Notes under the pieces: model-generated
What the model saw: the letters and a program-made list of their open reading frames with translations, nothing else
The model's database searches: none
Told to the model about the DNA's origin: nothing
Translations under genes and position numbers: made by a program
NCBI RefSeq assembly: GCF_004028095.1
Contig: NZ_SBHM01000007.1
Coordinates: forward strand, 2,914,001-2,978,000
Length of the DNA: 64,000 nucleotides
Reading direction: 5' to 3'
Origin: Paenarthrobacter ureafaciens
GTDB taxonomy: Bacteria; Actinomycetota; Actinomycetes; Actinomycetales; Micrococcaceae
In this document: positions 34,359-43,659 of the stretch, piece after piece
How the letters are laid out: every line of letters begins with the position of its first letter
Position numbering within the stretch: the first letter of the stretch is position 1

Positions 34359-35366
34359 ATGCCCGGGCCCGGGGAGGCGCGCGCTGTCAACGGTGTTGAC
34401 CGCGCAATGACTGACTATCTCCAACACGTGGGGGTGGAACGCGGGTTGGCTGCCAACACCCTGTCCGCCTACAAACGCGACCTCGCCCGCTACGCGAACT
34501 TCCTGGCCGCCCAGGGAGTATCCGGGCCCCGGGACATCACCAGACACCACGTCACCGCCTTTGTGCAGGCGTTGTCCGACGGTTCCGACGGCGCGTCGGC
34601 ACTGAACGTCCGCTCCGCAGCGCGCACTGTGGTGGCGGTCCGCGGATTGCATAAATTCTGGGCGCTGGAAGGAATCACGACGGCGGATCCCGCCAGCGAG
34701 GTCCACCCGCCGATGCCGGGCAGGAGGCTTCCGAAAGCCATCACCGTGGACGAAGTAACGAGGATTCTGGAGGCAGCAGGCACCGACACTGCCACCGGAC
34801 TACGGGACCGGGCCCTCCTGGAATTCCTGTACTCCACCGGTGCGCGCATCAGCGAGGCGGTCGGCCTGGATGTGGACGATGTTTCGCTGGACAGCACGTC
34901 AACCGAGAGTACGACAACGGACGGCGTGGCACCGGACGGTGCGGTGGGCGATCCTGCGATCGTCAGGCTCTTCGGAAAGGGTTCCAAAGAGCGGCTGGTG
35001 CCGCTCGGTTCCTACGGTGCCCGGGCTATCAACGCCTATGTCGTCCGTGGACGGCCCCTCCTGGCCTCCAAGGGTAAGGGGACCCCGGCCTTGTTCCTCA
35101 ATGCCCGCGGCGGAAGGATTTCCCGCCAGAGCGCCTGGACTATCCTCAAGGCTGCCGCGGAGAAAGCGAACATCACCAAGGACGTGTCACCACACACGCT
35201 GCGCCATTCCTTCGCAACCCACCTCCTGGAAGGTGGAGCGGACGTCCGGGTGGTGCAGGAATTGTTGGGCCACGCGTCAGTTACCACGACGCAGGTCTAC
35301 ACCCTGGTGACGGCAGATACTCTGCGGGAAGTCTACGCAGCGGCGCATCCCCGCGCCCTGGGCTGA
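34359..35366 (+). CDS. xerD: Site-specific tyrosine recombinase XerD
   Basis: Resolves chromosome dimers at dif together with XerC. N-terminal SAM-like domain ([23 protein letters not shown]), catalytic Arg in [13 protein letters not shown], Lys in [13 protein letters not shown]-x-x-R in [20 protein letters not shown], and the nucleophile Tyr in [11 protein letters not shown] Ser/Thr/Asp-rich insertion of ~20 residues ([19 protein letters not shown]) separates the catalytic Arg segment from the Lys loop, where most XerD have a short turn. I start at the ATG two bases after the Nudix stop; the frame is open from 34329. Confidence 0.93.
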   Translation: MPGPGEARAVNGVDRAMTDYLQHVGVERGLAANTLSAYKRDLARYANFLAAQGVSGPRDITRHHVTAFVQALSDGSDGASALNVRSAARTVVAVRGLHKFWALEGITTADPASEVHPPMPGRRLPKAITVDEVTRILEAAGTDTATGLRDRALLEFLYSTGARISEAVGLDVDDVSLDSTSTESTTTDGVAPDGAVGDPAIVRLFGKGSKERLVPLGSYGARAINAYVVRGRPLLASKGKGTPALFLNARGGRISRQSAWTILKAAAEKANITKDVSPHTLRHSFATHLLEGGADVRVVQELLGHASVTTTQVYTLVTADTLREVYAAAHPRALG

Positions 35367-35386
35367 CCGTCCAGGATCCAGGCGCC

Positions 35387-36184
35387 CTACTCCAGGACGC
35401 TGATGGTGAGTTCCACGGCATCCACGAAGACCGCCAGCAGCGACGTTCCCAGCCCGGCAACCAGCAACAGTCCCGGATGGGCCAAACCCACAACTACCCT
35501 CTTCAGGTCCGGCTGGCGGCGCAGGAACTTCCTGGGGACGCGGGTCTTGAGCGGCACTTCCCGCCAGCCACGAAGCCGCCTCAGGAACCATGCGCAGCGG
35601 ATGATGAAAGCCATCCACAGGACGGACAGCACCAACGGGACGGCCGCCAGCATCAGGTTGAAGCCCAGGGCAGTGACTTCTTTCTCCGAGTCCCCGATGA
35701 GGGTTTGGACCGTAGTGGAGATGGAAGCACTCATCACCACCGAAGCTGCCCAGACCATGAACGCCGCGACGAGTGCCAGGAACCTGACGAAGAAGTGGCC
35801 CAGCACCGTGGAATCCACTGCGCGCAGGTGGCTGCGGGGCGTTGCATGAAGGACGAACAGGGTGGAGACGATCGTGGGCAGCGCGGCAGCGAAGACCAGC
35901 AGATACCACGTCCAGCCTGCCAGGTCCACCACCTCGTCCACGACGATCAGCCCGGCCCATACAACAGTCCATGCCCAACCGACGTACAGGGGGTGGGCTA
36001 CAAGCCACTTGGGAAGCCGGACATCACGGTGCGGAGCTTTTTGCTGTGGCTTACCCGGAGCCCTAGTTGCTTCGGGTTCAGTGGTCAACGTTTCCCGGGC
36101 TTCGGCTGCCCCCGGCTCCGCGATGGTTCCGCTGTCGCTGACGGCGGCTGTGGCCGCGCGCATTTCACCCCCGGAGTTGTTCAT
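35387..36184 (-). CDS. Multi-pass membrane protein of unknown function
   Basis: 265 residues. The first ~55 are hydrophilic and Ala/Glu/Thr-rich. Then come about five membrane segments: WAWTVVWAGLIVVDEVV, WTWYLLVFAAALPTIVSTLF, FFVRFLALVAAFMVWAASVV, GFNLMLAAVPLVLSVLWMAF and LAHPGLLLVAGLGTSLLAVF. A basic loop (RCAWFLRRLRGWREVPLKTR) precedes the last. I do not recognise a family. Convergent with xerD and divergent from the MTH1-like gene. Codon use is normal for the window. Confidence 0.75.
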   Translation of the reverse strand: MNNSGGEMRAATAAVSDSGTIAEPGAAEARETLTTEPEATRAPGKPQQKAPHRDVRLPKWLVAHPLYVGWAWTVVWAGLIVVDEVVDLAGWTWYLLVFAAALPTIVSTLFVLHATPRSHLRAVDSTVLGHFFVRFLALVAAFMVWAASVVMSASISTTVQTLIGDSEKEVTALGFNLMLAAVPLVLSVLWMAFIIRCAWFLRRLRGWREVPLKTRVPRKFLRRQPDLKRVVVGLAHPGLLLVAGLGTSLLAVFVDAVELTISVLE

Positions 36185-36190
36185 GCGCTC

Positions 36191-36196
36191 ACTGTA
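36191..36196 (-). promoter_or_regulatory. Candidate -10 box of the membrane-protein gene, leaderless geometry
   Basis: On the minus strand the sequence reads TACAGT, six bases before the ATG at 36184; no ribosome site is present. Confidence 0.35.
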
Positions 36197-36227
36197 GCAA
36201 TGGCGGCACCAGCGGGGGATATCGGGT

Positions 36228-36233
36228 TAAGGT
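36228..36233 (+). promoter_or_regulatory. Candidate -10 box of the MTH1-like gene, leaderless geometry
   Basis: TAAGGT ends seven bases before the ATG at 36241. It and the opposite-strand box at 36191-36196 form a back-to-back pair in a 56-base divergent gap. Confidence 0.35.
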
Positions 36234-36240
36234 GGGCTGC

Positions 36241-36732
36241 ATGACAGCAGCCCACGTGACTCTTTGCTTCCTTCTTCGAAACGACGCCGAGGGAGAGCAC
36301 GTCCTGCTTGGTACCAAGAAAACGGGCTTCGGAAGCGGGAAGGTCGTAGGCGTCGGAGGGCACGTGGAGCCCGGCGAGACAGCCGTGGAAGCAGCCGTCC
36401 GCGAGGTCATGGAAGAGATCAACGTCGTGGTCAGGGCAGCGGACCTCGTCCAGGCGGGAACGGTCGACTTCATCTTCCCTGCCCGGCCTGAATGGAACAT
36501 GGCCACTACCGTCTATTTGACGCGTACCTGGATAGGGGAGCCATCGGAAAGCGATGAGATCGCCCCTGACTGGTATCCGGTGGCGCGGCTTCCCGTGGAA
36601 CGCATGTGGGCGGACGCCGAACACTGGCTGCCTGCCATGATCGCGGGGCAACGGATCGCAGTGCAGGTTGACCTTGCGCCGGACAACCAGAGCGTCGCGA
36701 GCGTTTACACCGTCGCCTGGTCCGGCAGCTAA
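36241..36732 (+). CDS. Nudix hydrolase resembling MTH1/NUDT1 (8-oxo-dGTP diphosphatase-like)
   Basis: 163 residues. LLGTKKTGFGSGKVVGVGGH followed by VEPGETAVEAAVREVMEEIN contains the full Nudix box and the KKxGFGxGxxxGxGG lead-in typical of animal MTH1-type enzymes and their bacterial relatives. The remainder (DFIFPARPEWNMATTVYLTRTWIGEP, ESDEIAPDWYPVARLP) fits the same subgroup. Likely role is cleansing oxidised purine nucleotides. The ATG at 36241 fits both the alignment and a leaderless start; a GTG lies nine bases upstream. Placed next to a membrane protein of unknown role. Confidence 0.88.
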   Translation: MTAAHVTLCFLLRNDAEGEHVLLGTKKTGFGSGKVVGVGGHVEPGETAVEAAVREVMEEINVVVRAADLVQAGTVDFIFPARPEWNMATTVYLTRTWIGEPSESDEIAPDWYPVARLPVERMWADAEHWLPAMIAGQRIAVQVDLAPDNQSVASVYTVAWSGS

Positions 36733-36766
36733 GGGCACCGGAACAAAGCGGGGACTCGTCCATGCG

Positions 36767-36812
36767 AACGACGGCGGCCCCGCCACGTTAAGGTGGCAGG
36801 ACCGCCGTCGTT
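36767..36812. terminator. Bidirectional terminator between the MTH1-like gene and prpC
   Basis: Interrupted hairpin with outer arms AACGACGGCGG and CCGCCGTCGTT and inner arms GCCAC/GTGGC. A short T run follows on the plus strand. It sits between two convergent genes. Confidence 0.75.
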
Positions 36813-36854
36813 TGTGGTGCTTTCACACCCGGGTACTGCTCTCCAACCCCGGTC

Positions 36855-37994
36855 TTAGGGGACGTGGCGCTCCTCCGGGCCGTTGTATTCGCTGAGCGGC
36901 CGGATCAGGGAATTGGATGCCAGCTGCTCCATGACGTGGGCGGTCCACCCGGTGATGCGGCTGGCCACAAACAACGGCGTGAAGGTTTGGGTGTCAAAGC
37001 CCATCAGGTGGTACGTGGGTCCGGCCGGGTAGTCGAGGTTCGGCTTGATAGCCTTCGCCTCGTCCATGGCCTGCTCAAGGCCGTTGTACAGGCCCAGGAG
37101 TTCCGGACGGCCGTAGTGGGCAATCATCTTGTCCAGGGCGGCCTTCATGGTGGGAACGCGTGAGTCGCCGTGCTTGTAGACGCGGTGACCGAAACCCATG
37201 ATCTTCTTCTTTTGGGCGAGGGCTTCTTCCATCCAGGACCGGGCCCTGGCCGCGGCTTCTTCGAGTGTTTCTTCGCTGCGGATGCCGATCTCGTCGAAGG
37301 TGTGCATGACAGCTTCGTTGGCGCCGCCGTGCAGGGGTCCTTTGAGCGCCCCGATGGCTGCGGTCACGGCAGAGTGCAGGTCGGACAACGTCGAGGTCAC
37401 CACGCGGGCGGTGAACGTCGAGGCGTTGAACGAGTGCTCCGCGTAGAGGATCATCGAGACGTTGAAAGCCTCTACCACCTCGTCAACGGGTTCCTCACCG
37501 AATGTCATCCAGAGGAAGTTGGCTGAGTAGTCCAGGTCCTCCCGGGGTTCAACGACGTCCTCGCCCCTGCGGCGGCGCTGATCGTAGGCCACCACGGCAG
37601 GCATGGCAGCCCACAGATCGATGGCCTTCTTCATGTTGGCTTCGGGACTCGAGTCCTCGGCGAGTTCGTGGCGTGCACCAAGCACTGAAGCCGCGGTCCG
37701 GCAGACGTCCATGGGGTGCGCGGTAGTGGGAAGCGTGTCGATCACGGTCTTGACCACGGGATCCAGGGCACGGCCTGCGCGCTCGCGGGCTGTGAACTCA
37801 GCCAGTTGGGCCTGGTCCGGAAGTTCACCGTTCCAGAGGAGGTAGGCGACCTCCTCGAAGCTGCACTTGGCGGCCAGCTCCTGGACCGGGTAGCCGCGGT
37901 ACAGCAGCGAGTTCGTCTCCGGGTTGACCTTGGAGACTGCGGTGTAATCCACCACGACTCCGGCGAGGCCCTTCTTGATGTCAACATCTGCCAT
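36855..37994 (-). CDS. prpC: 2-methylcitrate synthase
   Basis: 379 residues of the citrate synthase family, short form. It condenses propionyl-CoA with oxaloacetate in the methylcitrate cycle. Motifs: LYRGYPVQELAAKCSFEEVAYLLW, GALKGPLHGGANEAVM (substrate His) and IMGFGHRVYKHGDSRV (second His). N-terminus IKKGLAGVVVDYTAVSKVN is typical of PrpC rather than the respiratory GltA. Last gene of the gntR-prpD-prpB-prpC operon, 71 bases after prpB. Confidence 0.94.
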   Translation of the reverse strand: MADVDIKKGLAGVVVDYTAVSKVNPETNSLLYRGYPVQELAAKCSFEEVAYLLWNGELPDQAQLAEFTARERAGRALDPVVKTVIDTLPTTAHPMDVCRTAASVLGARHELAEDSSPEANMKKAIDLWAAMPAVVAYDQRRRRGEDVVEPREDLDYSANFLWMTFGEEPVDEVVEAFNVSMILYAEHSFNASTFTARVVTSTLSDLHSAVTAAIGALKGPLHGGANEAVMHTFDEIGIRSEETLEEAAARARSWMEEALAQKKKIMGFGHRVYKHGDSRVPTMKAALDKMIAHYGRPELLGLYNGLEQAMDEAKAIKPNLDYPAGPTYHLMGFDTQTFTPLFVASRITGWTAHVMEQLASNSLIRPLSEYNGPEERHVP

Positions 37995-38065
37995 GTTGAA
38001 CTCCTTCGTTCTAGTGCCGGCCGCCGGAAGATTCCGGTGGCCAGCGTCCCCTTGTTGGTACGGGC

Positions 38066-38971
38066 CTAGCGGATGCCAGGAACCTGGAAATTGAAAACGC
38101 CGGTATCGAACTGGTTGTATGCCTCGTAGTCCACGAGTTCGTAGAGGCGAGCGCGCGTGAGCATGTTCTCTACTTGCGCCTCTTGGGTCCCCGCAGCCTT
38201 GATCGTTTCCAGAGTACGCTCTGCTGCGCCCATGGCAATGCGGAGAAGGGTGACGGGGTAGATGACCATGTTCACGCCCACCTCCTGGAGCTGTTCGACG
38301 GTGAAGAGCTCGCTTTTTCCGAACTCGGTCATGTTGGCCAGGATGGGCACGTCCACGGCGTCGCGGATGGCTTGGAACTCGCGTAGGTCCCGCATGGCTT
38401 CGGGGAAGATCGCGTCGGCGCCGGCGTCCACGAGTGCTTTGGCACGATCCTTCGCGGCCTCCAAACCGTCAACGGCGCGGATGTCCGTGCGGGCCATGAT
38501 GAGGAAGTTCGGGTCCCGGCGTGCGTCGGCTGCGGCGCGGATGCGCTTGGTGGCGGTGTCGAGGTCCACCACGTTCTTGCCGTCCAGGTGGCCGCAGCGT
38601 TTGGGGTTGAACTGGTCCTCGATGTGGCAGCCGGCCAGGCCGGCGTTTTCGAGTTCCTGGATGGTGCGGGCCACGTTCATGGGTTCACCGAAGCCGGTGT
38701 CCGCGTCCACGAGGGAGGGCAGGTCCGTCATCCGGGCGATCTGTCCTGCGCGGGTGGCGACTTCGGTGAGGGTGGTCAGGCCGATGTCGGGCAGGCCGAG
38801 GTCGTTGGCCAGGACGGCCCCGGAGATGTAGACCCCGGCGAAGCCTTTTTCCTCGATGAGGCGGGCGGAGAGCGGGTTGAACGCGCCCGGGAATTGCTGC
38901 ACGGTCCCGGAGCCCAGCAGCTCCCGCAATTTCACCCGTTTCTGTTCGGGCGTGGTGGTGGAGTAGAGCAT
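38066..38971 (-). CDS. prpB: 2-methylisocitrate lyase
   Basis: 301 residues of the isocitrate lyase/PEP mutase superfamily. It cleaves 2-methylisocitrate to pyruvate and succinate. Catalytic loop DQFNPKRCGHLDGK is the KRCGH form characteristic of PrpB, with VDADTGFGEPMNVARTI upstream for the metal and substrate. Its start codon directly follows the prpD stop with no gap, suggesting coupling. Confidence 0.95.
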   Translation of the reverse strand: MLYSTTTPEQKRVKLRELLGSGTVQQFPGAFNPLSARLIEEKGFAGVYISGAVLANDLGLPDIGLTTLTEVATRAGQIARMTDLPSLVDADTGFGEPMNVARTIQELENAGLAGCHIEDQFNPKRCGHLDGKNVVDLDTATKRIRAAADARRDPNFLIMARTDIRAVDGLEAAKDRAKALVDAGADAIFPEAMRDLREFQAIRDAVDVPILANMTEFGKSELFTVEQLQEVGVNMVIYPVTLLRIAMGAAERTLETIKAAGTQEAQVENMLTRARLYELVDYEAYNQFDTGVFNFQVPGIR

Positions 38972-40492
38972 TTAGAACAGTCCCTTCGGAGCTGCTTCGA
39001 GGTTGATCACGCCGGGGGCGGCGGTGATGTTGAGCTGGTCAAGCTCACCGGCACCGAGTTCGGTGAGGCGTTCGACGGCGGCGAGGAACCGTTCGATCTC
39101 GGCCTCCTCGACCAGGCCGGCGGCGAGGGTGCGGAACTTGTTGACGTACTGCTCGCGGGCGAACGGCCGGGCACCGAGCGGGTGGGCATCGGCGACGGCG
39201 ATTTCATCGGTGATGACCGTGCCGTCCTTGAGTGTGATGACAACGGTGCCGCCGAAGGCTTTCTCCGTGATGTCAAGGGAGTGGTAGCGGCGGGTCCACT
39301 CGGGGTCCTCCACGGTGCTGACCTTGTGCCAGAGTTCCACGGTGTCCGGGCGCGCGGCGCGTTCGGGGGCGTAGGAGTCCACGTGGTGCCAGGCGCCATC
39401 CTGCAGGGCGACGGTGAAGATGTACGGGATGGAGTGGTCCAAGGTTTCCCGCGACGCCGTGGGGGAGTACTTCTGGGGGTCGTTGGCCCCGGAGCCGATG
39501 ACGTAGTGGGTGTGGTGGCTGGTCTTGATCAGCACGGAGTCCACGTTGGCAGGGTCAATGGTTTCGGGGTGCTCGCGGTTGAGCTTGCGGGCCAAATCGA
39601 TCCAGGCCTGGGCCTGGTACTCGGCGGAATGTTCCTTGGTGTAGGTGTCAAGGATGGCGCGCTTGGCCTCGCCCTTTTCCGGCAGCGGCACTTCGTAGGA
39701 GGCATCGGGGCCATCGAGCATCCAGGCGATCACGCCGTCTTCGCCCTCGTAGATCGGCACGGGGGAGGTCTGTCCGCGCATGGCACGGTCGGCGGATTCA
39801 ATGGCCATCTTGCCGGCGAAGGCCGGGGCGTGGGCTTTCCAGGTGGAGATTTCGCCCTTGCGGGACTGCCGGGTGGCGGTAGTGGTGTGCAGTGCCTGGC
39901 CCACGGACTGGAAGATGGTCTCCACGTCCAGGCCAAGCAGGGTTCCGATGCCGGCGGCGGCCGAGGGACCGAGGTGGGCTACATGGTCGATCTTGTGCTT
40001 GTGCAGGCAGATGGCCTTGACCAGGTTCACCTGGATTTCATAGCCGGTGGCGATCGCCCGGACGAGGTCGGCACCGTTGGCCCCGGTGTGCTGGGCAACG
40101 GCCAGGATCGGGGGAATGTTGTCGCCGGGGTGGGAGTAATCGGCGGCCAGGAAGGTGTCGTGGTAATCCAGTTCCCGTACCGCCACGCCGTTGGCCCAGG
40201 CGGCCCACTCCGGGGAGACCCGCTCATCGATGCCGAACACCTTGGCGCCCTTGCCGTTGGCGGAGGGCCCGTGGGCCAGTGCCTGCGCCCTCGCGGCAAC
40301 GATCGGTGCACGGTTCAGCGAAGCAATTGCCACGGAGGCGTTGTCGATGATCCGGTTGATCACCATCTCCGTCACTTCCGGCGTCACGTCTACGGGGTCA
40401 GCGGCAACCACCGCGATCTTGTGGGCCAACTGCTCCTCACGCGGGAGGTTCTCCTCGGACTTGTAAACACGAACGTGGTGGTTCCGGACCAT
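38972..40492 (-). CDS. prpD: 2-methylcitrate dehydratase
   Basis: 506 residues of the MmgE/PrpD family. It dehydrates 2-methylcitrate to methylaconitate. Supporting segments: [48 protein letters not shown] and [21 protein letters not shown]. The N-terminus with [20 protein letters not shown] is normal for PrpD. It lies 23 bases after the GntR regulator. A long open frame on the opposite strand is a codon-bias shadow. Confidence 0.94.
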   Translation of the reverse strand: MVRNHHVRVYKSEENLPREEQLAHKIAVVAADPVDVTPEVTEMVINRIIDNASVAIASLNRAPIVAARAQALAHGPSANGKGAKVFGIDERVSPEWAAWANGVAVRELDYHDTFLAADYSHPGDNIPPILAVAQHTGANGADLVRAIATGYEIQVNLVKAICLHKHKIDHVAHLGPSAAAGIGTLLGLDVETIFQSVGQALHTTTATRQSRKGEISTWKAHAPAFAGKMAIESADRAMRGQTSPVPIYEGEDGVIAWMLDGPDASYEVPLPEKGEAKRAILDTYTKEHSAEYQAQAWIDLARKLNREHPETIDPANVDSVLIKTSHHTHYVIGSGANDPQKYSPTASRETLDHSIPYIFTVALQDGAWHHVDSYAPERAARPDTVELWHKVSTVEDPEWTRRYHSLDITEKAFGGTVVITLKDGTVITDEIAVADAHPLGARPFAREQYVNKFRTLAAGLVEEAEIERFLAAVERLTELGAGELDQLNITAAPGVINLEAAPKGLF

Positions 40493-40515
40493 GGTGCTCC
40501 TTCGGGTAGGGCGTT

Positions 40516-41157
40516 TCAGCGTGCCGCGTATGTGGCTTTGAGATGGGTAAGGCTGCGGTGCAGGTGAACGGTGGTAGCCGCTTCAGCCAGCCGGCTGTTT
40601 CCGGCAGCTATGGCCTCGGCGATGGCAGCGTGCTCTGCGGACGCCGCCTTTAGCCGCGCCGTGTCGTCGGCCGCGAGGCGCCGCACCCGGACCAAGTGCA
40701 CGCGCAGGTTGCGCATGGCTTGGGCCAGGTAGGAATTTGCGATGGCGGCGTCCATGGCGTCATCCAGTCGGCTGACCAGGGCGTAGTAGTCGCGGCGCGC
40801 AGGGTCTTCGCTGCTGAGCAGTTCAGGTGCCCTGAGGAGTTGGGCCTGCAAGTCCGCAAACACGGCGGGTTCCCCGCGAACGGCAGCGAGGGCTGCTGCG
40901 CGGACCTCCAGGGTTTCGCGCAGTTCGAAAAGTTCATCGATGCTGTCGAGGGAGATGTCGGTGACAACGACGCCGCGGCCGCCTGCCGCCGTCGTCAGTC
41001 CTTCTGCGGTCAGCCGGCCCAATGCCTCCCGAAGGGGAGTGCGGGACACGCCAAGCCGCTCGGATTGCTCCACTTCGGCCAGGACCGCCCCCGGACGAAG
41101 ACGCCACTCAACGATGTCCTCCCGGAGGGTGGCGTAAGCCCGGTCACTAGCGCGCAT
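40516..41157 (-). CDS. GntR-family regulator of the prp operon (FadR/FCD subgroup)
   Basis: 213 residues. N-terminal winged helix: [41 protein letters not shown] is the GntR signature, followed by an all-helical FCD effector domain ([19 protein letters not shown]-like acidic/His positions ...[13 protein letters not shown]). It is the first gene of the prp operon, so it most likely senses a propionate or methylcitrate-cycle intermediate, which is inference. Two TGTATACA palindromes upstream are its probable operators. A -10-like TACACT ends six bases before the ATG. Confidence 0.9.
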   Translation of the reverse strand: MRASDRAYATLREDIVEWRLRPGAVLAEVEQSERLGVSRTPLREALGRLTAEGLTTAAGGRGVVVTDISLDSIDELFELRETLEVRAAALAAVRGEPAVFADLQAQLLRAPELLSSEDPARRDYYALVSRLDDAMDAAIANSYLAQAMRNLRVHLVRVRRLAADDTARLKAASAEHAAIAEAIAAGNSRLAEAATTVHLHRSLTHLKATYAAR

Positions 41158-41163
41158 GCCGCC

Positions 41164-41173
41164 AGTGTATACA
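41164..41173 (-). promoter_or_regulatory. Proximal GntR operator overlapping the gntR -10 box
   Basis: Perfect palindrome TGTATACA (41166-41173). On the minus strand the adjacent TACACT (41164-41169) is a -10 candidate placed six bases from the gntR ATG, so a bound repressor would cover the promoter. FadR-type GntR proteins recognise GT-N-AC palindromes of this kind. Confidence 0.6.
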
Positions 41174-41217
41174 TCGAGGCCCCCTAAGCGCTAGTGCGCT
41201 GCTCTGCACGGGTTGAA

Positions 41218-41225
41218 TGTATACA
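41218..41225 (-). promoter_or_regulatory. Distal GntR operator
   Basis: Second perfect TGTATACA palindrome, centred 52 bp from the first, close to five helical turns, which would allow two dimers on the same DNA face. It is just beyond the 3' end of the response regulator gene. Confidence 0.55.
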
Positions 41226-41233
41226 AAGGAGTG

Positions 41234-41947
41234 CTAGTTCCGGTTCCAGCCGTACTCGTTCTCCGGGCGCCCCGGCGTGCCGTACCTGGGCGCCCGGGTG
41301 ACAGTTCCGGCGTCGGCGAGGTACTCAAGGTAGCGACGCGCCGTGACCCGGGACATCCCGAGCGATTCCATTACTTCGCTCGCCGACACCGGTCCCGGGT
41401 TGCCCCGGACGAACTCCTTCACCATGTCAAGGGAAGACCCGGACAGCCCTTTTGGCAGGGGCAGTTCCGTGGGGGCCCGGAGGCTGGCGAACGCCTGGTC
41501 CACGTCGCTTTGGGAGGCGCCGGCTTTCGACGGGCCTGCAGCGGGGCCGGCCAATTGGTCCCGGAAGGTGCGGTAGCTGTTGAGCTTGTCGGCGAAGGTG
41601 GCGTAGGTGAAGGGTTTGATCAGGTACTGCACGACCCCGATCGACACCGCGCTCCGGACGATGCTGAGTTCGCGGACCGCAGTAATGGCGATGATGTCAG
41701 CGAATATTCCGGCCGAACGCATGCGCCGCGCGACGTCCAGGCCGTGCAGGTCCGGCAGGTTCATATCCAGGAGCACGAGGTCCACGGGCGCGCCGGACGC
41801 GGAAAACTCGCCCAGGATCCGGAGCGCCGACTGTCCATCCGCCGCAGTGCCGACCAGCGTAAAGCCCTCAACCCTGCCGACGTAAGTGGAATGTGCGTCC
41901 GAGGCAATGGGTTCGTCCTCGACCACCAGAACGCGGATGTCCGTCAT
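41234..41947 (-). CDS. Response regulator, CitB/DcuR family
   Basis: 237 residues. Receiver domain with acidic pair DEP at 11-13, phosphoacceptor D61 in LVLLDMNLPDLHGLD, T/A switch in IAITAV and K in YLIKPFTYATF. C-terminal helix-turn-helix GPVSASEVMESLGMSRVTARRYLEYL as in CitB/DcuR/DctR proteins. Its start overlaps the sensor kinase stop by ATGA. The neighbouring divergent dctA gene is its likely target. Confidence 0.92.
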   Translation of the reverse strand: MTDIRVLVVEDEPIASDAHSTYVGRVEGFTLVGTAADGQSALRILGEFSASGAPVDLVLLDMNLPDLHGLDVARRMRSAGIFADIIAITAVRELSIVRSAVSIGVVQYLIKPFTYATFADKLNSYRTFRDQLAGPAAGPSKAGASQSDVDQAFASLRAPTELPLPKGLSGSSLDMVKEFVRGNPGPVSASEVMESLGMSRVTARRYLEYLADAGTVTRAPRYGTPGRPENEYGWNRN

Positions 41948-43626
41948 GCCTTCTCTTCCTTGGGAACGGGCGCGGGCAGTACAACATGGAAGCGGGCGCC
42001 TCCGGTGCCGTCAACCGACCCCTCACCACCATCGGTAAGCCCCCGGTTGTCGATGGACATCCTACCGTTCAGCCGCCGGACAGCCTGGCGGACCAAGGCC
42101 AGCCCGACGCCCCTGCCGTGGCCGCCGCGGGGATCGTGCGGGGACTTGGTGCTGTAGCCGTACTGCAGGATGTCGTCAATGGAGGTCGGGTCGATCCCGG
42201 GGCCCGAGTCCCGGACCGTAAGTTCGACGACGGCGTCCCCGGCGCCCACGGCCAACTCCACCTTCCGGGGCGGCTCGCCGGCGGCCGCGGCGTCGATCGC
42301 GTTGTCCAGCAGGTTTCCGAGGATGGTCACCAGGTCCTGGATTTCCACGCCGCGCACGTCGGCGTTGCCCGATGTCCGGACGGAAAGCTCCACGCCACGT
42401 TCGTGGGCTTCCGCGGCTTTGCCCATCACCAGCGCACTCATGACCGGCTCGTCGACGGAAGCGAGCATGTCGTCGGTCAATTGCTGGCTCAACTCCAAAT
42501 CCTTGGTAGCGAATTCCAAGGCCTCCGGCGTGCGGCCCAATTCCAGGAGGGACACGATCATGTGAAGCCGGTTGGCGTGTTCGTGGGTCTGTGCCCGCAG
42601 CGCGTCGGACAGTGTCTTCATGGTTTCCAGTTCCGTGCCGAGCGACTCGATCTCCGTACGGTCCCGGATGGTGGCAACGGTGCCGTACACGGCGGGCTTT
42701 TGCCGGTTTCGCGTGGAGGTCGGTCCGGCAGCAGGGGCCTGGTTGACCACCAGGATGCGTGAACCCGTCAAGTGGATCTCGTCATGGGCGGTCCTACCGG
42801 ATTCAAACAATGCTTTGAGGCTGCCTTCCAGCGGAAGCTCGCTGAGCCGTGGAGCCTGGTCGGGGGAGCGGTCGGCAGCCGCGGGCTGGAGTCCCAGCAG
42901 CTCTGCGGCCTGGTCGTTGTACATCACCGCTTTGCCCTGCGTGTCGATGAGGATGAGTCCCTCCCGGACCGAATGCAGGACTGATTCGTAATAGGCGAAC
43001 AACTGGGCAAGCTGTTCAGGACCCCAGCCGCGGGTGACCGTACGGAGGTAGCGGCCCAGCAGCCAGGATGCGAAGGAACCGAAGATCAGCACACCTATGG
43101 CGATGCCGCCAATGACCCCCAGCCGTTGGGCCAGGTCCGTGTCCACGGTGCGGACAGTGACACCGGCGGCTACCAAGGCCTTCACGGTGCCCTCCGGGTC
43201 CTTGACGGGGGCAATGGTCCGGACGGAAGGCCCAAGCGTGCCGGCCGTAACTTCCGTAAACGTTTCGCCCCGCAGCGCCGGCTCAATGGTCCCGATGTAC
43301 GCCCCTCCGATTTCCTCGGGCCGGGGGTGGGTCCAGCGTGTCCTGTCCGGCGCCATGATGGTGATGAAGTCGGCCTCGGCGTCGGCCATCACCTCCATGG
43401 CGTAGGGCTGCAGGGAAGCTGTCGGATCAGGTGCGGCGGCGGCCTGCAGCACAAAGGGGTTGTTGGCTATGGACGTAGCGATGGCCCGCATCCGGATGCC
43501 TGCATCGTCGTACGCCCGGTCGCGGGCCTCCACTACCGAGAAGGCGCCGAACACCGCGGTGAGGACCAGGACGAACAGCAAGTTCGCCACGAACAGGCGG
43601 CGGGCAATACTCCAGCTGTGAAACAC
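41944..43626 (-). CDS. Sensor histidine kinase, CitA/DcuS family
   Basis: 560 residues. One membrane segment near the N-terminus (LFVANLLFVLVLTAVFGAF), an extracytoplasmic PDC/Cache sensor (~45-180, with MRAIATSIANNPFVLQA), a second segment (LGVIGGIAIGVLIFGSFASWLL), a PAS domain, the H-box HEHANRLHMIVSLLELG, the N-box ILGNLLDNAIDAAAAG and the G-box GGHGRGVGLALVRQAV. GGGAGG six bases ahead of the GTG at 43626 decides the start; the frame runs on upstream. The sensor most likely binds C4-dicarboxylates or citrate. Confidence 0.92.
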   Translation of the reverse strand: MFHSWSIARRLFVANLLFVLVLTAVFGAFSVVEARDRAYDDAGIRMRAIATSIANNPFVLQAAAAPDPTASLQPYAMEVMADAEADFITIMAPDRTRWTHPRPEEIGGAYIGTIEPALRGETFTEVTAGTLGPSVRTIAPVKDPEGTVKALVAAGVTVRTVDTDLAQRLGVIGGIAIGVLIFGSFASWLLGRYLRTVTRGWGPEQLAQLFAYYESVLHSVREGLILIDTQGKAVMYNDQAAELLGLQPAAADRSPDQAPRLSELPLEGSLKALFESGRTAHDEIHLTGSRILVVNQAPAAGPTSTRNRQKPAVYGTVATIRDRTEIESLGTELETMKTLSDALRAQTHEHANRLHMIVSLLELGRTPEALEFATKDLELSQQLTDDMLASVDEPVMSALVMGKAAEAHERGVELSVRTSGNADVRGVEIQDLVTILGNLLDNAIDAAAAGEPPRKVELAVGAGDAVVELTVRDSGPGIDPTSIDDILQYGYSTKSPHDPRGGHGRGVGLALVRQAVRRLNGRMSIDNRGLTDGGEGSVDGTGGARFHVVLPAPVPKEEKA

Positions 43627-43659
43627 GTGTGGCCTCCCATGACCAATATGACCGCAACG

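Noticed and set aside
34359..35366. XerD gene as a phage-type integrase
   Set aside because: Its place after pyrG and the Nudix gene matches the chromosomal xerD of actinobacteria, and there are no phage genes or attachment repeats nearby.
38588..40567. A 659-codon open frame on the plus strand, antisense to prpD and prpB
   Set aside because: It is the mirror of well-supported genes on the other strand, has Gly/Val-rich composition from GC-biased third positions, and no recognisable domain or ribosome site.
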